This document shows, in pieces, positions 23,200 through 33,101 of a DNA stretch of 64,000 bases. Positions within the stretch are counted from its first letter, which is position 1, and every line of letters begins with the position of its first letter. Source of the stretch: Eutreptiella sp. 'Long Island Sound 2002' (taxonomy: Eukaryota > Euglenozoa > Euglenophyceae > Eutreptiales > Eutreptiaceae); assembly GCA_964036045.1 (NCBI GenBank), contig OZ038382.1:148068961-148132960 (forward strand), given 5' to 3'. The notes beneath the pieces were generated by a model. The model made no database searches. It saw nothing but the letters and a program-made list of their open reading frames with translations, and was not told where the DNA came from. A program made the position numbers and the translations under genes.

Positions 23200-24690
23200 T
23201 CATCGCCCTGAGCTCTCCCCTGAGGCAGTTTGAGCGCTTGTGTGGTCGACTGATCGTCCCTCACTTGCTTGCTCTCTTCCATCTTCCGGTGACCTGCCAT
23301 CAGAGTGGCCATATACCCCCCCCTGCTGAATCCAGAGGAGGATGGCCCCTCTCTTCAACTTCTATTCGTCACTCCCCCCCCTGCTGAATCCTTGGGAAAC
23401 CAGGTAGGGCGACTGACCTTCATATTTTCTGAGCTCCTAGGGCCTTGAAGCCCATACAACGTTGCGCAACGGATGCCGCTGTCATCGGCATTGCGATTTT
23501 TTTGGTGTGTGGTCTGGTCCCATGGCACTTGCGGGATCCAGACCAGTCGACGTGTGTCTGCAGACTATATATGGCCTGAACTCAGGCGTTTTCCTGTCCA
23601 CCCTCCTGCATATGCCTTATCCTAACCGGGGCGTGGTTTGGCGCTCTATCCAGAGTGTGTTTACACGCCTATTTACCCCGCTTATTGCTTGTCTTTCTGC
23701 CCCTCCAGGATATGTGCATCTGTATGAGTGTTATCAGCCCGGCACCGAGATATGGACTGTTTTTCCCCCCCAAGGGATGCAAATCGGAATACGAGAACGC
23801 CTTGAGTCGCTGTTTACATGCTCTTACGTAAGGTCCAGCCTGGACCAGTACCTAAGTACAGATTCTTCTGTTTGAGTGCCCGTGATACCGTGTGCCCTAG
23901 TGGCTGTGATGTGCTGAGATCCGGATGGCGCCAGGCGGGAGGCCCAGTTGCCTGACTAAACTCCCAGCTGTCCGCCACTGTCAGTCCCAGTGTGAGCCTA
24001 CCGACTCGCAGACGCACTTGCAGTCGGGTGGCGACCTCCGGTGTCCTGACCTCGGTCAGTCTGCCTGGGAAACTGGTGGTTTGAGGAGTCGACGCCTCCG
24101 CCCATACTGCATGGGGACTCCCCCATGCATGGCCTTCGTGGTAATGGGGCGAGGGAAAAGACGGCCTTGATGCCCGATCCCTTAAGGAGGAGCTCGTTCG
24201 GCTGTACCACTCTGGACTCCCGTCGTGAATATGGACATGGTGCGCCCGAGGAAGGACCCGTGGGGACTCTCCCCCAGCCTGCGGCCTTGGGAAGCCTGGG
24301 GTAGCCTGATGGATCTTTGTGGTCGCTTTCGACCTGTTGGACCACCTCGGTCGTCGTGTGACGCCTATGTTGGCCGTGTATGCCACTGCCACTGTGGTAG
24401 TGATCGTCGCAGCCGGCAACCGGTGCGCCTGGTATGGGTTAACGGGTCCTTTGGATGCCGAACAATCGCCGCCAGGACCCGGGACTTGATACGTGATACT
24501 ATACATGCGCTACAAGCTTTTACCGCATCATACCTGTCTTACCTCGGGGTTGTTATGGGCAGCCTAACCCACCAATCGGCCTGAAGTGAGGATGTGACAC
24601 CCCCCCCCTCTTCAGAGGATAGTCCTGGGTACCCGCTGCCATGCTTGGGTGTTATCGAGCCCCCCCCAGGGTTTGCTCTAAGGAGGGGGG
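23200..24690 (+). other. Element 1 3' untranslated region and polypurine tract
   Basis: About 1.5 kb with no protein I can support; the 230-codon minus-strand ORF at 23814-24506 looks like a composition shadow. A C-rich 17-nt phrase ending TGCTGAATCC occurs twice (23317-23333 and 23375-23391). The final AGGAGGGGGG (24681-24690) is the polypurine tract, followed at once by the LTR start TGAAGCGG. Confidence 0.7.
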
Positions 24691-27495
24691 TGAAGCGGTA
24701 CCCAGAAGCTATGGTCCATGGCCCGGAGGCCTGTGAGCCGTCACACCTGTTGACACCGGCTGTCAGCGGGATATCCCTGTTCTCTAACCCGCGGAATCTG
24801 GAATCCGATTTCTAACCAATAAATCGATGTAGAATGACCATAATTTTATTGTCTTGGGCGATTTTCAGTCGGAAATCGGTGAAATACCTGATTTCTACCG
24901 CGATTTCTAATTGTCGTGAAATCGCCGCCTGATGTCGCCTGTTCGCGCGCCTTCGTCGCTTCTCCGTGGCGAGTTTTGTGATGAACTTTTCTCGAGTACC
25001 TGTGAGGTTCTAAGAGAACTTAAAGGCTGATTCTAGAGGGTATTTAATGTACTTTCATCTGGTGTGTTCACCAGAATTTTTCGCCATTGCGTCTTCGAGA
25101 AAATCAGCGCGCAAGCTTTTCCGTCGATCGCTGGAACTCATGGTTCTCAAGGACCATGAGTTTGGACATAACCCTACATTCCCCCCCTACGCCTTTCATC
25201 CATGCCCCTTTCACGTGGGCATATCACCTTGTATAGGGAAGCGGGCAATGGCGATGTTTTAGGCAGCCTATGGGTTTCGCAAACCCAAGTCGTTTGCGTG
25301 CGCAAACGATAACTTTGTGGCCTTTTGAGCATGAACGTTAATGACCGAACAGAATGTTCACAAGACCAAAAGCCCGAGGCCATTTTCGTTTTTCGAGCCA
25401 ACTCAACGATAGCTCCACGCAATTCAATGCGTACCAAAACTCTATTTTCGAAACAGGGCAAGTTTTGGTCGAAAACTAGGCCAAAATGGCCAAACCCCCA
25501 AGGCTCGTACTCGAAGCCTTTGGGCAGTTGAGCCTCGAACCAAGGCAATATGTAAAGTAGAGACCACAAAGGACATCGTGGATGGCTTGGTTGATTTTTA
25601 CAACCTTGTCTTCTATTTTATATAATTTTGCCTTGTGAGCACGCGTGCCATACTGCCTCTTTGCACACGGGCTCATATGCAAGCACTATTGACACGAGTG
25701 GGCGGAGACAATCTAGCCATAGTGTGCATATTTGAAGGCACCTACTATGGGCCTACTCCAAAAGTGTTTACTCATATTTTTGCTCCTCAAGGTCCCAAAG
25801 ATATGTTCACGCCAATATCGCCGATATATGCACTTTTTCCCTTAAATAGTGTGCTTCGAAGATTGAGGTGTTAAAAATGCTTTCATTATGCTTTGAACCT
25901 CAACCCCTGTTGCAAAAGGGAAGCAAAGCTTCGGTTTGCATCCATGCAAAAGCCCGAGGCTCCTTTCTCTTGTGATACGGAGATACGATATTTGGAGGGA
26001 CCACTTTTGGGTGAATTTTAGCCGTTTTGCCCAAAATGGCCACAAACTCCTTCTCCCCCTGATTTCACCACCGAGGTTGCGTGCGCCACTTGACCAAGGG
26101 TAAGGGCAATTCGGAGAAGCCACATAAACCCGCATCGAATGGGGTGTTTCCCCATGTGGCCTCTCCTCTCGATGGGAGAGTTGTGAGTCACCCAATTTGG
26201 GGTATGTTGCCATTCTGCCCCATTAGTGTGTCATATTCCCTCCTAGGGGGAAAATAGTTACAGGCGACCATGAGGGTTGGCAAGTGGCATATATTGGGAC
26301 CTAAGTCCCATGTGTCTATAGCATTTTTGGTTGAAAGGATCCTCGCTGTGGCCATGGAGATATGGAGTCATGAGTGTGGGCCATTTTGGCCATATTTCGC
26401 TCTTATTGCCATTGTATGCCATATTGGAATTACCATATCTCTTTGGGGCACGGGATCTAGCCAGGGAGGAAGGGCGATTATTGTAGCTTATGACCAAGGG
26501 TTGAACGCCATTGAGTTTCGTATTTGCTCCTCCGGCTCATCCGGAGTTATTCAACTTTTGGTGCGATCCATGATCCCCCCGTTTGCACCGCATGCTGCTT
26601 TCTGCCCCATCCGCGTGGTCATCCACGCGGCTTGGGGAACAGTAAGCAGCCATTGCGGTGACAACAGGAGGGATCCATGGCATGGCACCAAAGTTGATAT
26701 AAATGGTTTGAAGCAGGCTTGGCGCTCAATACGCCAAACTCCAACCTGGACGTTCAACCGAGACGACCGATTTTGGTGATTTTGGCATCATGACCCCACT
26801 TGACAAACCCGTGGTGCCCTGATGCCGGGACCTCAGAGGGAACCAGGTTGGGTGAGGTCTCCAGGGAGTTTGTACTCGAAGGGTATAGGGTCAGTTGCCT
26901 CGTCCCTACCTCTGTCGGGTCCGGACGAGGGGTCAATTTTGGAGATTTTTGAGCTAATATCAGTTTGGGCTGAAACAGCCCATTTTCAGCTACCAACTCC
27001 TAGCGGATAATGGCGGGGCCATATCTCTGGCTCAGAGAGGAGTTGGGACCTGCCGTTAAGGGAGCATGGGTAGCCATCGTCGGTTGGCCTTGGAGCACCT
27101 TGGTTACCAGGAACCCGCCTGTGGCTGGGCGGCACACCTCCCCTGGTGGCAGGGTTTCAGGGTCCGGACTGAGCAGGGCATGGGTTGTGTTTGAGTCCCC
27201 GCCCCCACCAGCCACTGAGAGGGTCAGACCTGGGATTGGGATATGAGCCCGGACTGAGTGTGTATTGTCCTGTGATACCCTTACCCCAGTCCAGTCTTAA
27301 CCCCATGTGTACATATCCTGATATGTTGCTGTACATACTTTCGTTCCCTTGTTTCAGAGTGGCAAGGATCCTGAAACGCTTTGTCTCATGACACGAGCGT
27401 AATGATGCCCTTGTGAGCGCAGTGCTTTGCCTATCTGCTTGCCTGTGCGTGTCACCGCAGCGTCCCGTGGCCAGGCCCCCCACGGGAACGCGTCA
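24691..27495 (+). repeat. Element 1 3' LTR
   Basis: About 2.8 kb from TGAAGCGGTACCC, directly after the polypurine tract, to GCGTCA at 27495. Its last 259 nt match bases 1-259. The start resembles the LTR start of element 2 (TGAAGCCGGT), suggesting related terminal sequences. No coding region is supported. The first five bases after it, GTACG (27496-27500), should be the target duplication; the partner copy lies left of the window. Confidence 0.85.
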
Positions 27496-28301
27496 GTACG
27501 TGGGATGACTGCCGTGCTACCTCTGAGAGGAAGAGCCGGACCAACTCGTACGACGACCTGGTGGACCTGCTGATCCAGCTAGCTCTTGAGAGGGAGAATG
27601 ACTCCCACATGGAGAAATTCCTCCAGAAGCACTTGGGTCGAGGTAGTACCCCTACCCCCGAACGTGGCGAAGGGAAAGGGCCTAAAAATCCCACTAACGC
27701 CAACCAGGGAGGTGGTAAAGGAAGGGGTAACCTATGTGCCATGAATGAGATTAAACCTGATGCAGGTACACCCCCTCTGTTCTATTGTAAACCTGTCAAT
27801 GACAAGGGGGGACCTTGTCATGCCCCTGACTGCGACCACCGCAGTAGTTGTATGCTGCAGATGAAACGACAGCAGCACACCAAAGATGAGAAAACTGTGA
27901 CCCACCAGGACCATTTCAAGTGTACCATCACCTGTGGTTATTGTGGCAAACGTCGTCACTACGAGGACGAATGTCACATAAAGAAACGAGAGAGTGATAA
28001 ACTCAAGCGGCAGGAGGCTGAACGCCAAAAGAACCAAACACCCACCAGAAACCCCCAGAATGGGGATAAAGGTGGTAAAGGAGGTGGCAAAGGGGGTGGC
28101 AAAGGTGGACCCCCTAACCCCCAGAGGCGCTCATCAGTGCCCGCTGCTACTCCCCCTCCTGCCGAAGGTGACCCCAGGAAGCGCCCAAACGGGGATAACG
28201 CCTCCCCTGAGGGGAATAACTCCAAGAAGAGGCGACTGGTCTGGATGGCCAGGTCCCTCATGGCTGCAGGGGTGGATGTTGAATTCCCTGCTGAGGAGTA
28301 G
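27496..28301 (+). pseudogene. Element 3 Gag, C-terminal half with CCHC zinc knuckle
   Basis: Nucleocapsid part of Gag. The frame is open from 27498 and contains an acidic helix (DDLVDLLIQLALERE), a region with several Cys/His pairs, and a canonical retroviral-type zinc knuckle CGYCGKRRHYEDEC (about 27935-27976; C-x2-C-x4-H-x4-C). A Gly/Lys repeat tail (about 28060-28110) and a basic segment follow. The frame is closed by TAG 28299-28301, but the same frame runs on into the protease. The N-terminus is cut off by the element 1 insertion. Confidence 0.8.
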
Positions 28302-29918
28302 CGGGGCGGCTCCGAGGAGGAGAACTTGGTTTTCTGGAACCTCATGAAAATCGGGGATCAAGTTTTGCGACCAGTGCTTGACACCGGTGCAACACTTTCT
28401 ATAGTGGCCCGGCGCCTGCTAAACACTTTCAAGAAAACTAAGACAGTGGCCATAAGAGTAGGGGATGGGCGTACCATCCATTCCTTGGGGGGCGCCGATG
28501 TGACTATATGCCTGGGCGACGAAACTGTGACCCAACACTGCAGAGTGTTGGACACCGACGCCTCTGACATCGTCATTGGTACCGACTTCCTACGAAGAAA
28601 CCCCCAGGTAAAAATGCTGTCTCTCCAGCGCCCCTATTCTCTGCACTGCGACTGTGGCAGTGGGCTCTTCTCCGTACCTTTGGAGCTGTCGGGACGAAAG
28701 GAGTCTTGGCTGCGCTACGCATTTAAGACTAACTATCGTACTGAAAACTACCAATTGGCGCGTCACGTTCTTGAAAATGGACTGGCGGCCCTTCAGGTAA
28801 ACCTGGATGAGATCCAGGTGGAATTGTTCGCGAGCCAACAACAGCACATCATGCAGTTGTACCGCTCGAAACATTTGAACAACGCTTTCCGTTTCTTCTG
28901 GAAAGCAAGTGGCCTAGCGTATGCTAACCCTACCTTCTCCCTGCTCGCGAAGGATCTAACCAAAATCGCTTATGAGGGAGGAAGGGTTGTCATGTGTACC
29001 CCTGACTGGGGCTGCTCTGGTGAACACGCTTACTGGCGCCGTATACTAGATCGAATGACGGTGGGAAGAGTGCAACTCCCCGACCCTCCCATCTACGTGC
29101 CTCAGGACTCAGACACAGCTATGCAGGCCCCTGAGTGGGCCAGTTTCTCATCCATTGTCGATGGATCTCTCAATCCTCTACCCCTGTGTGACCTAGATCA
29201 GGTGCTACTGAAAGAGGTCATGGCCAAAAATCGTGGCCTGACTCTTTCTGATCTGAAAGACCGATCTCCTGAGCACCTATCTGCCACACTTACAGGGTGT
29301 GAATCTTCCGATGGCTATCTGGAACCTGCAGCTGTAAAGGAGGATGCTGACGACCAACTGTCTGAGATCGCCAGCACAATCCTTCCTGTTGATCCCAGCT
29401 GTGTTGAATTAAAACACAGTGCCTTCCTAGCCCAGCTGTTGCTGGAGGAAATAGATCTAGGGTCAACCTCACAACCCACTTCCCCTGTTGGGAAACCGGT
29501 GCTACACATGCAGCCTATGTATTCAGGGGAACCCGTGGCCCGGAGTCCTGATGCTCTAGCGCGGCCTTCTTCTAATGTCATGCCACTGTCTGAGCATGAC
29601 ACTCAGGAACTCCGACGGCTGTTGTACCTGAAGGACGAAGCTATTGAGCGCCAAGAGCGACTGCAATTCCTCAGACAGACCTGGAAATGCTCCATCTGGC
29701 CTGAGGAGGACGACGCTTTCTACACGCTGCCTGATCCTGAGATACCCCTAGTGTATTCTTTGCACTATGGGCAGCAATGTTCCCCTGAGTGGGACGATGG
29801 TTCTGTACCTGCCGAAACTGCTGATCGGCAGAAAAAGAAAGAACATGGAAAGAGCAACCTCCATGATGAGGAGGATTTCCTGCAGAAAATCGACAGTCTT
29901 AACCTTGACCCCGACTGA
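28302..29918 (+). CDS. Element 3 retropepsin and long linker
   Basis: In frame with Gag across a single TAG. The protease active site is VLDTGATLSIVARR near 28377, with IVIGTDFLRRNP near 28573. About 400 further residues lack a recognised domain and are rich in acidic and Ser/Thr/Pro positions. They include an SWLRYAFKTNYRTEN segment and ELFASQQQHIMQLYRSKH, the latter distantly reminiscent of an FAS-type opening, but this is weak. The frame ends at TGA 29916-29918, while the RT frame is -1 relative to it. A CCCC just before the stop could allow a -1 slip. Confidence 0.7.
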   Translation, partial: RGGSEEENLVFWNLMKIGDQVLRPVLDTGATLSIVARRLLNTFKKTKTVAIRVGDGRTIHSLGGADVTICLGDETVTQHCRVLDTDASDIVIGTDFLRRNPQVKMLSLQRPYSLHCDCGSGLFSVPLELSGRKESWLRYAFKTNYRTENYQLARHVLENGLAALQVNLDEIQVELFASQQQHIMQLYRSKHLNNAFRFFWKASGLAYANPTFSLLAKDLTKIAYEGGRVVMCTPDWGCSGEHAYWRRILDRMTVGRVQLPDPPIYVPQDSDTAMQAPEWASFSSIVDGSLNPLPLCDLDQVLLKEVMAKNRGLTLSDLKDRSPEHLSATLTGCESSDGYLEPAAVKEDADDQLSEIASTILPVDPSCVELKHSAFLAQLLLEEIDLGSTSQPTSPVGKPVLHMQPMYSGEPVARSPDALARPSSNVMPLSEHDTQELRRLLYLKDEAIERQERLQFLRQTWKCSIWPEEDDAFYTLPDPEIPLVYSLHYGQQCSPEWDDGSVPAETADRQKKKEHGKSNLHDEEDFLQKIDSLNLDPD

Positions 29919-32724
29919 AGAAACTGCTGTTAACCTATGAGGAGGTGTTCGGCGCCTTGCCGCCCCCCCTCTCTTGTAAAAAACTGGTCCAGATTGACTT
30001 GAAACTGAAACCTGAATTTGAAAAGACGCGAGTGAGGCGTCGTCCCTACTCCGCTCCACAGGAACTCGTTGAAGAAATCGAGCACCAGATCCAGGAATGT
30101 ATTGATGCTGGCCTCGTGGAGGAATATAAGAAAGGGGACTACCCCCATCACTGCAGTCCCTGTTTCGTGGTTGCTAAACCAGCATCGACTGCCCTACGGC
30201 TGGTTGTTGACTATGGTGAGGTGAACAAGAAAACCCAGAACCACTCAGGGAGTATTCCCAACATGGAAAATACCCTCGAGCGTATTGCCAAATGCAGGTA
30301 CAAGACCAAAATGGACAAACGCAGTGGTTTCTGGCAGGTAGACCTAACCGCCGCAGCTCAGGAACTGCTGGCTTTTATAACCCCTAAGGGTCGTGTGTTT
30401 AAGTGGAAGGTCATGCCTTTCGGGGTGGCGAATGCCCCAGCGCTCTTCCAGGAGCTAATGAATAAAATTTTGTACGTACTGAGGCGCAGACCTCTAGTAC
30501 AGGAGTTCATTTCTCGGGGTGCAGAAATGGAGGCCCACATCGATGACATGAATTTGGGTACTAATACCCAAGAGGACCATGTCCTTCTCCTCCGTGAATT
30601 TTTCATTGTTTGTCAAGAAAACCATCTCCGAATCAAACTCGAAAAATGTGAGTTTATGAAAGAGGAGATGGAGTATTTGGATTTCGACGTGGGGTATGGC
30701 TGGTGGAAACCAGCCGCTTCTAAGATGCAGCCCCTGCAGGACATGCAGATTCGCGATGACCCTAAGAAGGGTCTACACAACGTGAGGAGTTTTGTGGGCG
30801 CCTGTAACTTCTATAGGCGTCACATCCACAGTTTAACCTACTCCTCTGCCCCCCTCACTGACCTAATCAAGAAAACTACTCCCTGGAGGCGGACCTCCAG
30901 AGAGGAGGAGTGTTTCCAGGAATTGAAGAAGAAAATTGCCTCCTCCAACTGCCTGGGGGTACCCCGCCCTAAGGGCGAGATAGTCCTGATCACTGATGCT
31001 AGTAATGTAGGGGGGGGTGGAACGATGTACCAATGGCAGGAGCTTAACCCAGCTAAACTAACCCACTGCCATTATCGTACTAGCGGACTAAACCGTGATG
31101 GCTCCTTGAAACATGAGTACCCTACCAGTGAGTGGCGGGTGGTGCCACTGGGACACTGGAATTGGAAATGGAACCAAGCGCGTTCCAATTACAGCACCTA
31201 TGACCAGGAACTCCTGGCCGGTATGCTGGTGCTTTCGTCACGATCCCGACTCCTGGGATCTAACCCCATTGTCTGGCTCTGTGACCAAAAACCTGTGAAG
31301 TCTTTTCAGAAGGGCCCACCACCGGAGAAAGCAAAATTAAAGCGGTGTTGGACTTACCTGAGCAAGTTCAGGCTGACAGTTCATCATATCCCCTGTAGAA
31401 GAAATGAACTGTCTGACTATGTATCGCGCAATAACTTCGATTCGCTTATAGGTGAGAGCTCTGAAGCACTCGCCAAAGAGGCTTTTCAGCGTATGGATGT
31501 CCAGCTTGACCTGTCCATGCGCACCGCTGGAATCCTTGAGGATTGGAGCCTAACCAACTATCAGTCGGAGTATAAAGAAATTCTCCAGACCCTCGGCACT
31601 GGTCTCGAACCCCGTGTCATTGACGGGCACCAGTGGTATAAAAACAACCAATACCTCTTCTACCAGGACCGTATTGTTGTACCTGAGGCCGTACTTGATG
31701 GGTGCCTACAGTGGTCCCATCTCAGCTCAGGTCACACTGGCGCTAATCGCTCAGTGGACTTCTTCCGCGAGTGTTTCTACTCTAGTCTAACCCTGACTAA
31801 ACTGAGGTCTCGTATGCAGACCATTGTGCATGCTTGTGGCTGTCATGCCAGCAAGCAGAGCGACAGGAGGGATAGGGGACTGATTTCCAGGTTACCCATA
31901 CCCTATTGTGCTAACTCTCTTCTCTATATGGATTTCATCCACGGTCTACCTCGCTTCGGCGGCTATGATAGTTGCCTAGTGGTCACCTGTGGCCTATCTC
32001 GCTTCACCCGTGTGTTCCCTTGCAACAAGAAAATCACAGGTGAGCAGACTGTGAAAATGTTGGTCGAACAATGGTTCGAACCCTATGGGGCTCCTAAGCA
32101 GGTGCACTCTGATGAGGATGTACGCATCCGCAGTGACACTGGGTGGTACAAACGAGTGCTAAATGCCCTCAACGTGGAGGTAACCACAGGTGTGTCTTAT
32201 ACCCACACGTCCAACCCTCTTTGTGAGAGACAGAACCGTGTGGTGGAGCAAAACTTGAGAATCCTGATGAAACAGGAGCGTACCAAAGACTGGGTACGCC
32301 TAGTGCCCTGGGCAGTGCTGACCATAAACTCAGAGCGGAGCTCTTCTATGGTTTCACCACCCACGACCTGTTCCATGGAGGACGACCTGCTTGGTTCTTC
32401 AAAACCCCCTTTCCTGAGGACTTCAAGAGCCCTGTTGGAGATTGGCTGGAACACAAGCAGTCTATGGCTAACCAGGCTGGGACTAACCTGAGACACATAC
32501 GTGACCGTGAACTGAGCCGGCAGAACCGCCTACGGCGACCTGCCAGCTTCAAGGTTGGTGACCTTGTTTTAATACACCATTCACGCCTACCCTCCTGGCC
32601 ACGTAACTGCCTACAGGACCCTTATTTTGGACCCTATCGTATCATCAGGATAGATGGATCCAGGATCCATGTCAGGTGCAGCCCACGTCTAGGTGGTGAA
32701 CTGCTGTGTGCACCTAAACAGTGA
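29919..32724 (+). pseudogene. Element 3 RT, RNase H and integrase
   Basis: Reverse transcriptase with CSPCFVVAKPA and LRLVVDYGEVNKK (about 30150-30230), FKWKVMPFGVANAPALFQ (about 30400-30450) and, in place of YxDD, the motif HIDD near 30540. RNase H: LITDASNVGGGG near 30990, STYDQELLAG near 31195, WLCDQKPVKSF near 31275. Integrase: zinc domain with HLSSGHTG and C-x-C (about 31720-31845), first Asp in LYMDFIHGLP (about 31930), HSDEDVRI near 32108, Glu in NPLCERQNR near 32217. A 1-nt break near 32342 moves the reading to the frame ending at 32724, which gives an integrase C-terminal barrel segment (VGDLVLIHHSR). The plain ORF therefore ends early at 32491. Confidence 0.85.
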
Positions 32725-33101
32725 GGCACTATCACTCCCCTGACGATTTGTCCTGGGATGAGTGGCGCCTCAGCGACAGTGAGGTCAAGCGTATCAACCT
32801 AGAGAACACTGCCAGCCCAGAGGAGGCAGACAAACTCGAAGAGATGACTGCCGATCAGATGGCAGTCGATGGTTATTATGTGGTTGCAGGTATTGCTCGC
32901 CATGAGTACAAACAGGGCTGGAAATTCCTAACCATGTGGGATGGCTATGGGTTATCTGAGGCAACCTGGGAACCTATGTCAGCCTTCATACAACCAGATG
33001 GGAGTATCAACCCCATCTTCCGCTCCTACATCGTTGAGAACAACGAGGGGCAGCTACTAACCCGTACTGAGACTGTGACCCAGCGTAAAAAGAAAAACTA
33101 A
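32721..33101 (+). pseudogene. Element 3 chromodomain
   Basis: The frame differs by 1 nt from the preceding integrase segment, so a small deletion near 32721 separates them. It encodes an acidic stretch and then a chromodomain core with GWKFLTMWDGYGLSEATWEP (about 32918-32975) and a basic C-terminal end. In chromoviruses this module binds histone marks and steers integration. It stops at TAA 33099-33101. Confidence 0.8.

Larger units (their letters stand above)
1..27495 (+). mobile_element. Element 1: Ty3/Gypsy chromovirus, interrupted by element 2
   Basis: LTR retrotransposon whose visible parts are the last 259 nt of the 5' LTR (1-259), an internal region (260-24690) and a complete 3' LTR (24691-27495). 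The internal region is interrupted from 8848 to 22063 by element 2: its integrase breaks off after the zinc-binding domain at 8847 and resumes with the catalytic core at 22064. Order is Gag pieces, retropepsin, linker domain, RT, RNase H, integrase, chromodomain. A polypurine tract stands directly before the 3' LTR. Bases 1-259 and 27237-27495 align without gaps with 10 differences (about 96% identity), and both end in CA. After 27495 the gag reading frame of element 3 begins, so element 1 lies inside element 3. Many frame breaks make it defective. Confidence 0.9.
27496..33101 (+). mobile_element. Element 3: Ty3/Gypsy chromovirus, 3' part, host of element 1
   Basis: Coding order is Gag C-terminal half, retropepsin, RT, RNase H, integrase, chromodomain. 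The gag frame is open from the element 1 LTR junction itself, so element 1 inserted in gag and the remaining 5' part lies left of the window. It belongs to a clearly different family from elements 1 and 2: a classic CCHC knuckle, HIDD in RT, and no linker domain like theirs. Breaks at 29916 (possibly programmed), about 32342 and about 32721 affect pol. It is probably the oldest insertion of the three. Confidence 0.88.

Noticed and set aside
23814-24506. 230-codon minus-strand ORF in the element 1 3' region
   Set aside because: Pro/Ser/Arg-rich composition without motifs, inside an untranslated retroelement region.
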